Shown here: positions 9,497 to 16,846 of the stretch, piece by piece
How positions within the stretch are numbered: the first letter of the stretch is position 1
Layout: each line of letters begins with the position of its first letter
Assembly: GCF_900166965.1 (NCBI RefSeq)
Contig: NZ_FUZI01000004.1
Span: 124,001-188,000 of the forward strand
DNA length: 64,000 nt
Reading direction: 5' to 3'
Source: Photobacterium piscicola
GTDB taxonomy: Bacteria > Pseudomonadota > Gammaproteobacteria > Enterobacterales > Vibrionaceae
Notes under the pieces: model-generated
Databases searched by the model: none
Told to the model about the DNA's origin: nothing
Seen by the model: only the letters and a program-made list of their open reading frames with translations
Program-made: the position numbers and the translations under genes

Positions 9497-10900
9497 ATGA
9501 TGACTTTAGGTATTGTAACGAACCTCGCCATATTTGTTGGCTTGATAGCATTTTTATATCATATGCAAAATAAACACTACAGTTTTACTAAACGTGTGTT
9601 TGCCGGTTTAGGATTAGGTATTGCTTTTGGTGCTGCGCTACAAGTTTTTTATGGTGCTGGCTCTGAGGTCATCAAAACATCGATTGAGTATTTTGACATT
9701 GTCGGCGTAGGCTATGTACGCCTATTACAAATGATCATTATTCCATTAGTAATGGTGTCTATTATTTCCGCCATTTTAAAGCTTAACGGTGGCACCTCAC
9801 TTGGTAAAATCAGTAGCCTGACTCTTGGGGTTCTGATTGTTACTACCATGATTGCCGCTTGTGTCGGTATTCTAATGGCTAACCTTTTTGGTCTTACCGC
9901 AGAAGGACTAACATCAGGTGCGGCTGAAATGGCACGTGCTAAAAGTCTTGAATCAACCCTTTCTAATGTAGAAGCAATGTCGTTTGCTAAATTAATAATT
10001 GAGTTTATTCCTGCCAACCCATTCTTAGATATGACAGGTGCACGTCGTACTTCAACTATCGCAGTGGTTATCTTCTCTATTTTCATTGGCTTATCAGCAA
10101 CAGGTATTGCTAAGAAAAAACCTGAAATTTTCGCACAATTTGAAGGCTTCATTAAAGTTGCCCAAGCGATTATTATGCGTATGGTAACGTTAGTATTACG
10201 TCTAACACCATTTGGCGTATTAGCACTAATGACCAAGGTAATTTCAGGCTCAAACTACACTGATATTGTGAATCTTGCCAACTTCGTTTTTGCTTCTTAT
10301 GCCGCATTAATTCTGATGTTTATGATTCACTTAGCACTTGTTGCGCTTGTTGGTATTAACCCACTACGCCACTTGAAAAAAATCATTCCAGTACTGGCTT
10401 TTGCTTTCACATCTCGCACCAGTGCTGGTTCAATTCCAATGAACGTGCAAACCCAAGAAAAATGCCTTGGTATTCCATCTGGTATTGCTAACTTTGCCGC
10501 TTCGTTTGGTTCAACTATCGGTCAAAATGGTTGCGCAGGAATCTACCCAGCCATGCTGGCAGTAATGATTGCACCAACCGTGGGTATAAACCCAATGGAT
10601 ATCGGCTTTCTATGTACTTTAGTTGCGATTATCACTGTGAGCTCTTTTGGTGTTGCGGGTATTGGTGGCGGTGCAACATTTGCGGCATTAATTGTACTTT
10701 CAGCAATGGATATGCCAGTGGCTCTTGCCGGTCTTTTGATCTCAATTGAACCACTTATTGATATGGGTCGTACTGCACTTAACGTATCAGGTTCAATCAC
10801 CGCAGGCACAATCACCAGTAAAGTGATGGGCGAAACAGATATGGCTATTTTTAATAGCGATGACGTTGTTAACTTAGACGGCGAAGAATCAGCGGCTTAA
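9497..10900 (+). CDS. tcyP: L-cystine:sodium/proton symporter, TcyP (YdjN) type
   Basis: 467 aa, matching E. coli TcyP (463 aa) over its length. It belongs to the dicarboxylate/amino acid:cation symporter (DAACS) family; hydrophobic segments cover residues ~5 to ~440. Family landmarks: GYVRLLQMIIIPLVM near 70, AFTSRTSAGSIPMNV, ASFGSTIGQNGCAGIYPAM and DMGRTALNVSGS. The GQNGCAG replaces the NMDGTA of glutamate carriers, as in TcyP. Imports cystine across the inner membrane. 72 bp before a CoA-disulfide-reductase-like gene on the same strand, with a GC-rich hairpin between them, so co-transcription is likely but may be attenuated. Confidence 0.92.
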   Translation: MMTLGIVTNLAIFVGLIAFLYHMQNKHYSFTKRVFAGLGLGIAFGAALQVFYGAGSEVIKTSIEYFDIVGVGYVRLLQMIIIPLVMVSIISAILKLNGGTSLGKISSLTLGVLIVTTMIAACVGILMANLFGLTAEGLTSGAAEMARAKSLESTLSNVEAMSFAKLIIEFIPANPFLDMTGARRTSTIAVVIFSIFIGLSATGIAKKKPEIFAQFEGFIKVAQAIIMRMVTLVLRLTPFGVLALMTKVISGSNYTDIVNLANFVFASYAALILMFMIHLALVALVGINPLRHLKKIIPVLAFAFTSRTSAGSIPMNVQTQEKCLGIPSGIANFAASFGSTIGQNGCAGIYPAMLAVMIAPTVGINPMDIGFLCTLVAIITVSSFGVAGIGGGATFAALIVLSAMDMPVALAGLLISIEPLIDMGRTALNVSGSITAGTITSKVMGETDMAIFNSDDVVNLDGEESAA

Positions 10901-10921
10901 TCAACATTTAACACTCGTTTT

Positions 10922-10950
10922 AAGGGAGGTTGATTGCCTCCCTTCTCCAT
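10922..10950 (+). other. Intercistronic hairpin tcyP-CoADR
   Basis: AAGGGAGG (10922-10929) / CCTCCCTT (10937-10944), 7-nt loop, followed by CTCCATTTTTT. The weak, interrupted T tract makes it a partial terminator or an mRNA-stabilising hairpin that could lower expression of the second gene. Confidence 0.55.
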
Positions 10951-10972
10951 TTTTTAAGGAAGAGATAATAGT

Positions 10973-12301
10973 ATGAAAATTATCATTATTGGTGGTGAAG
11001 CCGCTGGCATGAGCGCAGCAGCAAAAGCAAAACGCATTAACCCAACCGCTGAGATTGTTGTTTATGAAGCGTCTAATGTGATCTCTTTTGGCGCTTGTGG
11101 CCTACCTTATTATATTGGTGATGAATTTTCTGACGCTAATTTCATGGCGGAATTTACCCCAGCACAATTTGCAGAAAAAGGGATTCAGGTCTTAACTCAA
11201 CATCGTGTTATTGGTCTCGACCCACAACAGCAGCAACTCACCGTTGAACATCAAGGGGAAACACTCGTTACCCATTATGATCGTTTAATGATTGCAACAG
11301 GGGCCAAAGAAATATTACCCCCAATAGCTGGCCTTGAAAAACATGGGGTTTATTCACTACGTCGTATGCAAGATGGCCTTGATATTAAAACCGCCCTTGC
11401 CGATCCACTATGCCAACATGTCACGATTATTGGCTCTGGTTTTATTGGCTTAGAAGTGGCTGAAGCGATGATCCATCAAGGTAAAACAGTACGCTTAATT
11501 GAACGTGCCGCCTGCTTAATTCCCGATGCCTTTGATACTGAAATCAGCCAACATATTCAACCTGAACTTGAACAAGCTGGCGTACAGATTCACCTTAGAG
11601 AATCAGTGAGTGAGATTATTGGTGATGATCGTGTTACTAGTATTAAAACCGATAAAGACATTTATGCGACTGATCTAGTGATCTGCTGTACTGGTGTGAA
11701 GCCCAATACAGATTTTATTGCAGCAACAGGCATTGAACGTTTAGCCAATGGCGCAATAATCATTGATCAACAAGGGAAAACATCACTAGATAATATTTGG
11801 GCGGCTGGCGATTGCGCCACTATTTGGCATGCACAGTTACAACAACCTGTTTATATTCCACTCGCAACAGGCGCCAATAAAATGGGCCGTTTAGTCGGTG
11901 AAAATATCGCTGGCAAAAACCTCAGTTATGACGGCACATTAGGCACCAGTTGTGTCAAAGTTTTAGGCTTAGAAGCCGCTCGCACCGGACTCTCAGAGCG
12001 TGAAGCTCAACAAGCGAATATTGATTACAGCACCGTATATATCAGTGATAAATGCCACACCAACTACTGTGAAGGTCAATCACCACTTTATATTAAATTG
12101 GTTTACCGCTCTGATAATAAAAAATTACTTGGTGGACAAATGATTGGTAATAAAGGTGCTGTTCACCGTGTTGATGCCCTTGCCGTAGCCATCAGCCTTG
12201 GCGCAACAACTGAACAATTAGGTATGATGGATTTTGCCTATGCGCCGCCATTTTCCCGTACTTGGGATATCATGAATGTCGCGGGTAATGTGGCGAAATA
12301 A
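10973..12301 (+). CDS. FAD-dependent CoA-disulfide reductase-like oxidoreductase
   Basis: 442 aa. N-terminal FAD-binding GGEAAGMSAAAKAKR (7-21), then SFGACGLPYY with the single redox Cys at about 42, the hallmark of CoA-disulfide reductases, NADH peroxidases/oxidases and persulfide reductases. A second dinucleotide fold (GSGFIGLEVAEAM) binds NAD(P)H; IWAAGDCA closes the FAD site; the C-terminal dimer domain (GTSCVKVLGLEAARTGLSE onward) is complete. There is no C-terminal rhodanese domain, so it is not the Npsr/CoADR-Rhd fusion. The substrate (CoA disulfide, CoA-cysteine or persulfide) cannot be read from sequence. Pairing with tcyP suggests disulfide reduction after cystine import (inference). 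Confidence 0.85.
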   Translation: MKIIIIGGEAAGMSAAAKAKRINPTAEIVVYEASNVISFGACGLPYYIGDEFSDANFMAEFTPAQFAEKGIQVLTQHRVIGLDPQQQQLTVEHQGETLVTHYDRLMIATGAKEILPPIAGLEKHGVYSLRRMQDGLDIKTALADPLCQHVTIIGSGFIGLEVAEAMIHQGKTVRLIERAACLIPDAFDTEISQHIQPELEQAGVQIHLRESVSEIIGDDRVTSIKTDKDIYATDLVICCTGVKPNTDFIAATGIERLANGAIIIDQQGKTSLDNIWAAGDCATIWHAQLQQPVYIPLATGANKMGRLVGENIAGKNLSYDGTLGTSCVKVLGLEAARTGLSEREAQQANIDYSTVYISDKCHTNYCEGQSPLYIKLVYRSDNKKLLGGQMIGNKGAVHRVDALAVAISLGATTEQLGMMDFAYAPPFSRTWDIMNVAGNVAK

Positions 12302-12334
12302 TTACCAGTTTTAATTGCATTAACATGTAGCCCC

Positions 12335-12400
12335 ACAGTCACGTATTTTTGATAAATCCTCCAACAAACACTACGTGACTGTCTTCTCTTTCCTCTTTTT
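12335..12400 (+). terminator. Putative terminator/hairpin after CoADR-like gene
   Basis: Perfect 11-bp stem ACAGTCACGTA (12335-12345) / TACGTGACTGT (12372-12382) with a 26-nt loop, followed by a pyrimidine-rich tract ending in CTCTTTTT. The large loop is unusual for an intrinsic terminator. Confidence 0.5.
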
Positions 12401-12587
12401 ATCATCCTTTTTTGATCGCCAGACTCACTGACGAGTCACTCGCCATTTTTACCACTAATCGTTACGCCTCGAAAATCCCGACTATACACCTCGAAAAAAC
12501 AACGTTTTATTAAAATAATATACATTCAAATCGCAATTTTCGTTAAATATTAGTTAAAAATAGATTTTATAAACATTAAATCGGTAT

Positions 12588-12613
12588 AAAATTTGTGACT
12601 TAACGCAAATTTT
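12588..12613 (+). promoter_or_regulatory. Inverted repeat, possible operator for the GltP-like gene
   Basis: AAAATTTGTG (12588-12597), 6-nt spacer, CGCAAATTTT (12604-12613): 9 of 10 positions pair. It lies 112 bp before the start codon. A CRP site (TGTGA-N6-TCACA) overlaps only partly, so the regulator is unknown. Confidence 0.4.
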
Positions 12614-12724
12614 AGCGGTTAATAACAATTATTACTTCGCGTTAACAGATGAATAACTGCTACTCTCCGAACGCACTCTGATAATCGATGGACAGAGAGA
12701 AATAAACATTAAGGATAACTTCTA

Positions 12725-14044
12725 ATGACGACAGAAAAGAAAAAAATGTCACTAACTGGCCGAGTGATCCTCGGTATGATTTTAGGTATTCTGACAGGAT
12801 TTATGATCCGTTCCCTTTTTGCTGATGTCGCTTTTATTCATGACTATATCGTAAATGGCCTGTTTGATGTCGGTGGTAAAATCTTTATTGCCAGCTTAAA
12901 AATGTTAGTTGTGCCTCTGGTATTTGTATCGCTGGTTTGTGGTACTAGCTCATTAAAAGATTTAGCAACACTGGGTCGTTTAGGCGGAAAAACCTTAGCG
13001 TTTTATCTAACCACGACAGCCTTAGCCATTACCCTTGCACTGACCATGGCAAATATCTTCCAGCCAGGTGCCGGTGCTGATTTAAGTGCAGCAACAACAT
13101 TTGCATCAAAAGAAGCGCCATCACTAGGCAGTGTTATTGTGGGTATGTTCCCAACTAACCCTATTAGCGCAATGGCAAGTGGTAACACGCTTCAAATTAT
13201 TGTCTTTGCGGTTTTATTTGGTATTGCAATCAGTGCCGCAGGTAAACCGGGCGAGCGTCTGGCAGCAGTCTTTGCTGATTTAAATGAAGTGATCATGAAG
13301 CTGGTAGCATTATTGATGAACATTGCCCCATACGGTGTGTTCTTTTTAATGGCGAAATTGTTCACAGGATTAGGTCTTGACGCTATCTATAGCTTAATTA
13401 ACTACTTCCTTGTTTTAGTAGCTGCACTATTACTGCATGCATTGGTCACTTACAGCGTGATGCTAAAAGCATTTACTGGTTTAAGCCCAATTACCTTCCT
13501 CAAGAAAATGGAAGATGCAGTGATGTTTGCGTTCTCAACCGCATCATCAAATGCCACCATTCCTGTAACGATGGAAACGGCGACTAAGCGTTTAGGCGTT
13601 AACAATAAAATTGCCTCATTTACTGTACCACTTGGCGCAACCATTAATATGGACGGCACCGCCATCATGCAAGGTGTGGCAACAGTATTTATTGCCCAAG
13701 CGTTTAATATCGACCTTACAATGACTGATTACATAATGGTTATTCTAACCGCAACACTAGCCTCAGTAGGTACGGCAGGTGTTCCGGGCGTTGGTCTCAT
13801 TATGCTGGCGATGGTACTTAACCAAGTCGGTCTACCGGTTGAAGGTATCGCACTGATTATGGGTGTTGACCGTCTGCTTGATATGGTACGCACCGCCGTT
13901 AACATCACAGGTGATAGCGTCGTAACCTGTATTGTTGCTAAATCAGAAGGTGAAATGGATGTGGAACGTTTCAATGATCCACTAGCAGCAACAGAAGATG
14001 AAGCGGTTCGTTTCCATTCAAACCCTCAAGCACAGAAATCATAA
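12725..14044 (+). CDS. Dicarboxylate/amino acid:cation symporter (GltP/DctA family)
   Basis: 439 aa, DAACS family. Landmarks in order: KMLVVPLVFVSLVCG (~60), serine-rich hairpin AFSTASSNATIPVT (~273), NMDGTAIMQG (~303) and DRLLDMVRTAVNITGD (~382). The Arg in DMVRT equals the arginine that binds the side-chain carboxylate in glutamate/aspartate carriers, so the substrate is probably an acidic amino acid or C4 dicarboxylate. AAGGATAA precedes the ATG. Monocistronic, with its own terminator. It differs clearly from the cystine-type carrier 3 kb to the left. Confidence 0.9.
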   Translation: MTTEKKKMSLTGRVILGMILGILTGFMIRSLFADVAFIHDYIVNGLFDVGGKIFIASLKMLVVPLVFVSLVCGTSSLKDLATLGRLGGKTLAFYLTTTALAITLALTMANIFQPGAGADLSAATTFASKEAPSLGSVIVGMFPTNPISAMASGNTLQIIVFAVLFGIAISAAGKPGERLAAVFADLNEVIMKLVALLMNIAPYGVFFLMAKLFTGLGLDAIYSLINYFLVLVAALLLHALVTYSVMLKAFTGLSPITFLKKMEDAVMFAFSTASSNATIPVTMETATKRLGVNNKIASFTVPLGATINMDGTAIMQGVATVFIAQAFNIDLTMTDYIMVILTATLASVGTAGVPGVGLIMLAMVLNQVGLPVEGIALIMGVDRLLDMVRTAVNITGDSVVTCIVAKSEGEMDVERFNDPLAATEDEAVRFHSNPQAQKS

Positions 14045-14078
14045 CAGCGAGTAAAAACTTGCGAACACAACATAACTC

Positions 14079-14106
14079 AAGGGCACTTTTCGTGCCCTTT
14101 TTTTGG
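14079..14106 (+). terminator. Rho-independent terminator after GltP-like gene
   Basis: AAGGGCAC (14079-14086) / GTGCCCTT (14092-14099), 5-nt loop, 7-T tail. Confidence 0.9.
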
Positions 14107-14166
14107 TTGGGATATAGGGTTGTAGGGACGAGGAACAGCTACCACCTAATTGACTATTGCGCTTCT

Positions 14167-14204
14167 GATGTTAAATACCGCCTATAGAGACGGTATTTAA
14201 CATC
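14167..14204 (-). terminator. Long palindrome/terminator after higA
   Basis: Perfect 14-bp arms GATGTTAAATACCG (14167-14180) and CGGTATTTAACATC (14191-14204), 10-nt loop, 10 bp after the higA stop. It shares the TAAATACCG core with the palindrome on the other side of the module (14959-14986). Confidence 0.65.
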
Positions 14205-14214
14205 ACAGGTTTTA

Positions 14215-14514
14215 TTATTGAGCAGTAGAAAATTTTGAAAATAATTCAGGCTCTTTATCTAACAAACAAAGAACTTTACTCGCTAATCCAGTAGGATTAC
14301 GACGTTTTTGCTCCCAACTTTTTACCGTATCAACACTAACAGAAAAAGCTATAGCCATCTCTTTTTGACTAACATTTAATTTTTTTCTAATCGCTTTAAC
14401 ATCAGCAACTTCGATTCGAATTACGTTCGCAGGACTTAACTCACCTTTTGCGATACTTTCTGCTTGTTTCAAAGAAGTATATAAATCATCAAAAATACTG
14501 TCATTCATGATCAT
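14215..14514 (-). CDS. higA: HigA-type antitoxin, XRE family HTH protein
   Basis: 99 aa. The C-terminal half holds a Cro/C1 helix-turn-helix: ADVKAIRKKLNVSQKEMAIA then FSVSVDTVKSWEQKRRNPTG, typical of HigA antitoxins of the HigB-2/RelE type. Its predicted start overlaps the toxin's 3' end by 14 bp, so translation is probably coupled. An in-frame ATG two codons later is an alternative start. In HigBA systems the antitoxin neutralises the toxin and represses the operon; toxin-first order is normal. Operator not proven. Confidence 0.9.
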   Translation of the reverse strand: MIMNDSIFDDLYTSLKQAESIAKGELSPANVIRIEVADVKAIRKKLNVSQKEMAIAFSVSVDTVKSWEQKRRNPTGLASKVLCLLDKEPELFSKFSTAQ

Positions 14515-14875
14515 GTTCTCTCTTAATCGACTGAGATATTTGTTTTAACACTTTTTTTTCATTGTCGGTTAAAGTGTCTTTTTTACCTTTCTTATAGAGC
14601 AAAAGGAAATAAACGGTATCAGGATTGATCAGCAAATAAATAGACCGATAACCACCACTTTTTCCTGACCCACTTCCGGCTAATCGGATCTTTCGTAAGC
14701 CGCCAGTCCCTACAATTAACTGCCCAATATCAGGGCTAACAATAATATCTGACTGTAAGGCTCGATATTCATCATCACTAATTAGCTCCTTACGTAGAGA
14801 CTCAAATAATGGCGTCTCTATAAACTCAATTGCGCTGTTGATTTCCAGTTCCTCTATCTCAACATAGGAGTACAT
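14501..14875 (-). CDS. higB: HigB-2/RelE-type mRNA interferase toxin
   Basis: 124 aa from the ATG at 14875, chosen because AGG lies 6 nt upstream; an upstream TTG at 14890 extends the frame by five codons without a better ribosome site. The family core is clear: FESLRKELISDDEYRALQ, then GTGGLRKIRLAGSGSGKSGG and the YRSIYLLIN...YFLLLYKKGKKD block, as in V. cholerae HigB-2, a ribosome-dependent mRNA endonuclease. It is followed by higA on the same strand. The palindrome GTACATTGTAC spans the start codon and could be the HigA operator (inference). Confidence 0.9.
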   Translation of the reverse strand: MYSYVEIEELEINSAIEFIETPLFESLRKELISDDEYRALQSDIIVSPDIGQLIVGTGGLRKIRLAGSGSGKSGGYRSIYLLINPDTVYFLLLYKKGKKDTLTDNEKKVLKQISQSIKREHDHE

Positions 14876-14878
14876 TGT
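14868..14878 (-). promoter_or_regulatory. Palindrome over the higB start, possible HigA operator
   Basis: GTACATTGTAC is an 11-nt palindrome with a 1-nt centre overlapping the higB ATG. Autoregulation by HigA is established for the family, but this site is assigned only by position. Confidence 0.35.
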
Positions 14879-14958
14879 ACACCTAGTCAAATATTTTAAG
14901 CAAGAGAGCTGATAATAAGCACTAAAGTAGATTTATTTTAAATCCACATCACATACAA

Positions 14959-14986
14959 AAATACCGCCTCAAATTGGGCGGTATTT
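14959..14986. repeat. Palindrome/terminator flanking the higBA module
   Basis: AAATACCGCC (14959-14968) and GGCGGTATTT (14977-14986), 8-nt loop. It sits upstream of higB and ahead of the PIN gene. Its core is the same as the higA-side palindrome, so the TA module lies between two related inverted repeats. Confidence 0.65.
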
Positions 14987-15141
14987 AACAGTATGTCTAT
15001 TTATGCGTACTAAAAGATGTGCAGTAACACTCAGATACAAAAAACGCAGCTATGGGCACTTTTAACGTTAATCTTTTATACGCACACAGGTTAGTATGAA
15101 TGATTAACCAATTAAACTAACCATAGAACAGCGAGAACAGA

Positions 15142-16467
15142 GTGAAATCCACATTCAAAAGTTTTTATAAACCCCAAGAAAGTGAACTACAAGAGCTTTG
15201 GGAGAATGCAACATTTGTATTTGATACAAATATATTAACTAATTTATATCGTTATCAATCTGAAACAACTAAGGACTTCCTTGATATTCTCAATAAAATC
15301 CAAAACAAAATTTGGATACCTCATCATGTAGCCCTTGAATATCAAAGAAATAGATTAGGGGTAATTGAAGAGCAGCATAAAAAATTTGCTGAGACAAAAA
15401 ACACAATCAACTCTATGGTTAATGAACTTCAAAAGAAATTAGATCAATTACAACTGAGAACTAGACATAGTCATATAGATCCAGATCCATTAACAAAGGG
15501 AATAGAGGCTTTAAAAGACGATTTTTTTAATAATTTAGATACATTAGAAAAAAATAGTATTCAGGTAAGTTCTAAAGATGATATTCGCGAAAAATTAGAT
15601 AATTTATTTGAAGGTAAAGTTGGTAAAGCCCCTACCCAAGGTGAGATTGATAAACTAGAAAAAGATGGTGAAGCACGTTTTAACTCAAAAGTACCGCCGG
15701 GCTATGAAGATCAGAATAAAAATGGGTCATTCTCATTTAAAGGCGTGAGATATCAAAATAAATTTGGCGATTTTTTCATTTGGAATCAAATCATTGAACA
15801 CTCAAATGCGTTTGATATTGAGCACTTAATTTTTGTGACTGACGATACAAAAGAAGATTGGTGGGAAATAGTTAAAGGTAAAAAAGTCGGTTTAAGAACC
15901 GAATTGATTGATGAAATATACAGTGAGTCAAAAGTTAAACTAATTAATGTTTATCAAGCGCATACGTTCTTAAAATATGCATCCCAACACCTAGAAACCC
16001 AAACATCAGATAATTCAATTCAAGATGTAAGATTAGTATCTGAAAGTAAAAACACAAAAAAATGTATAGATCTTGTTAATAACCCTGAATTATCTGAACA
16101 GCTTGGACTCATTAAGAATGCAAGGGTATCTGAACAACTAGAACAACTTGGACTCATTAAGAATACAAGGGTATCTGAACGATTAGAACAAATGGAACAA
16201 CTAAGAATTTTTAAGAATAAAAGGGAATCTGAACAATTAGAACAAATGGAACAAATGGAACGACTAGAACAGCTTGGACTCATTGAGAATGCAAGGGTAT
16301 CTGAACAATTAGAACAAATGGAACGACTAGAACAGCTTGGACTCATTAAGAATGCAAGGGTATCTGAACAATTAAAACAGATGGAACAAATTAACAACAA
16401 TAGTTTGATAAGACTTAGAGAACACATGCGCAATCAAAAAAACACCAAAGATATCAATGAAGAATAG
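15142..16467 (+). CDS. PIN_8-type putative nuclease with repetitive C-terminal tail
   Basis: 441 aa, GTG start. N-terminal PIN-like domain: FVFDTNILTNLYRY (acidic D28), IPHHVALEYQRNR (E67), then after a helical insertion (80-180) NKFGDFFIWNQII (D210) and LIFVTDDTKEDWW (D234/D235). This set of acidic motifs is that of the PIN_8 (formerly DUF4935) family, whose members are predicted metal-dependent nucleases; activity here is inference. Residues ~317-425 are tandem Leu/Glu-rich repeats built on QLGLIKNARVSEQLEQ with inserted QMERLE units, likely a coiled coil. Ribosome site is poor. Visibly A+T-richer than the core genes. It has no obvious partner in an operon; a toxin/defence role is possible but not shown. 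Confidence 0.75.
   Translation: MKSTFKSFYKPQESELQELWENATFVFDTNILTNLYRYQSETTKDFLDILNKIQNKIWIPHHVALEYQRNRLGVIEEQHKKFAETKNTINSMVNELQKKLDQLQLRTRHSHIDPDPLTKGIEALKDDFFNNLDTLEKNSIQVSSKDDIREKLDNLFEGKVGKAPTQGEIDKLEKDGEARFNSKVPPGYEDQNKNGSFSFKGVRYQNKFGDFFIWNQIIEHSNAFDIEHLIFVTDDTKEDWWEIVKGKKVGLRTELIDEIYSESKVKLINVYQAHTFLKYASQHLETQTSDNSIQDVRLVSESKNTKKCIDLVNNPELSEQLGLIKNARVSEQLEQLGLIKNTRVSERLEQMEQLRIFKNKRESEQLEQMEQMERLEQLGLIENARVSEQLEQMERLEQLGLIKNARVSEQLKQMEQINNNSLIRLREHMRNQKNTKDINEE
16080..16385 (+). repeat. Tandem coding repeats in the PIN_8 gene
   Basis: At least four near-identical copies of a unit containing CTTGGACTCATTAAGAATG and AAGGGTATCTGAACAA, interspersed with short GAACAAATGGAACGACTA units. 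Copy variants (one has AGAATTTTTAAG in place of GGACTCATTAAG) show both duplication and drift. Likely prone to copy-number change. Confidence 0.85.
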
Positions 16468-16516
16468 CGACACTCAACACTATACATGTTATTTGACCTA
16501 ATATGTGACAACAACA

Positions 16517-16537
16517 AAGGTCGCCATTAGCGACCTT
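16517..16537 (+). terminator. Hairpin/terminator after the PIN_8 gene
   Basis: AAGGTCGC (16517-16524) / GCGACCTT (16530-16537), 5-nt loop, no clear T run. A near-identical hairpin in the other orientation lies at 16764-16783. Confidence 0.55.
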
Positions 16538-16539
16538 AT

Positions 16540-16574
16540 GCCTAAATTAGATTTAAAATAAATCTAATTTAGGC
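16540..16574. repeat. Perfect 16-bp inverted repeat with 3-nt loop
   Basis: Arms GCCTAAATTAGATTTA (16540-16555) and its exact complement (16559-16574) around AAA. It starts 3 bp after the preceding hairpin. It could form a strong hairpin on either strand; no coding sense seen. Confidence 0.85.
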
Positions 16575-16599
16575 AATCAATCTCGGCATAAATCGCTTA

Positions 16600-16758
16600 T
16601 CAGTCTGATACGACCCAAATACCCGTCAAATCGCCCCTAAAAACGATTCTAAGACCACAAATACCTATCATTCAGCTCGTAGTATGACTTTGCGCTAAAA
16701 ACAGCCCTATTTAACTTAATGGATCTAATGCGATCCGATACGCTGTAACGTCCAGATA
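16600..16758. repeat. Intergenic repeat, copy A (diverged)
   Basis: Non-coding. Shares with copy B (17860-17970) the blocks ACGATTC, CTATTTAAC and ATCTAAT followed by CCGATACG/CCGTACTATACG, in the same order. Looks like two decayed copies of one dispersed element rather than chance. Together with the hairpins around it this fills the gap between the PIN gene and the next gene. Confidence 0.45.
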
Positions 16759-16763
16759 CAACA

Positions 16764-16783
16764 AAGGCCGCCTAAGCGACCTT
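16764..16783 (-). terminator. Terminator of the 265-aa unknown gene
   Basis: On the minus strand AAGGTCGC / GCGGCCTT with a 4-nt loop and one G-U pair, followed by TGTTGT. 56 bp after the stop of the 16839-17636 gene. Confidence 0.55.
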
Positions 16784-16837
16784 CTGAAATTCATGTAACG
16801 GGTATTATGCTCAATCAAAACACATAGAACGCTTATT

Positions 16838-16846
16838 GTTAGGGGG
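16838..16846 (-). repeat. Core-site-like end at the 3' side of the unknown gene
   Basis: GTTAGGGGG on the plus strand; in gene sense CCCCCTAACAATAAGCG, with the stop codon TAA inside. Resembles the R'' end (RYYYAAC) of an attC site, but no full attC with a matching R' was found downstream. Confidence 0.35.

Larger units (their letters stand above)
12302..12724. other. Intergenic region upstream of the GltP-like gene
   Basis: Non-coding. Contains the hairpin at 12335-12382 and a 26-bp near-palindrome at 12588-12613. The rest is A+T-rich with no credible frame. Confidence 0.55.

Noticed and set aside
9712-10236. 174-residue minus-strand frame
   Set aside because: Antisense to tcyP; composition is that of a complement of a membrane protein gene.
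16020-16433. 137-residue Cys/Ser-rich minus-strand frame
   Set aside because: Antisense shadow of the PIN-gene repeats.
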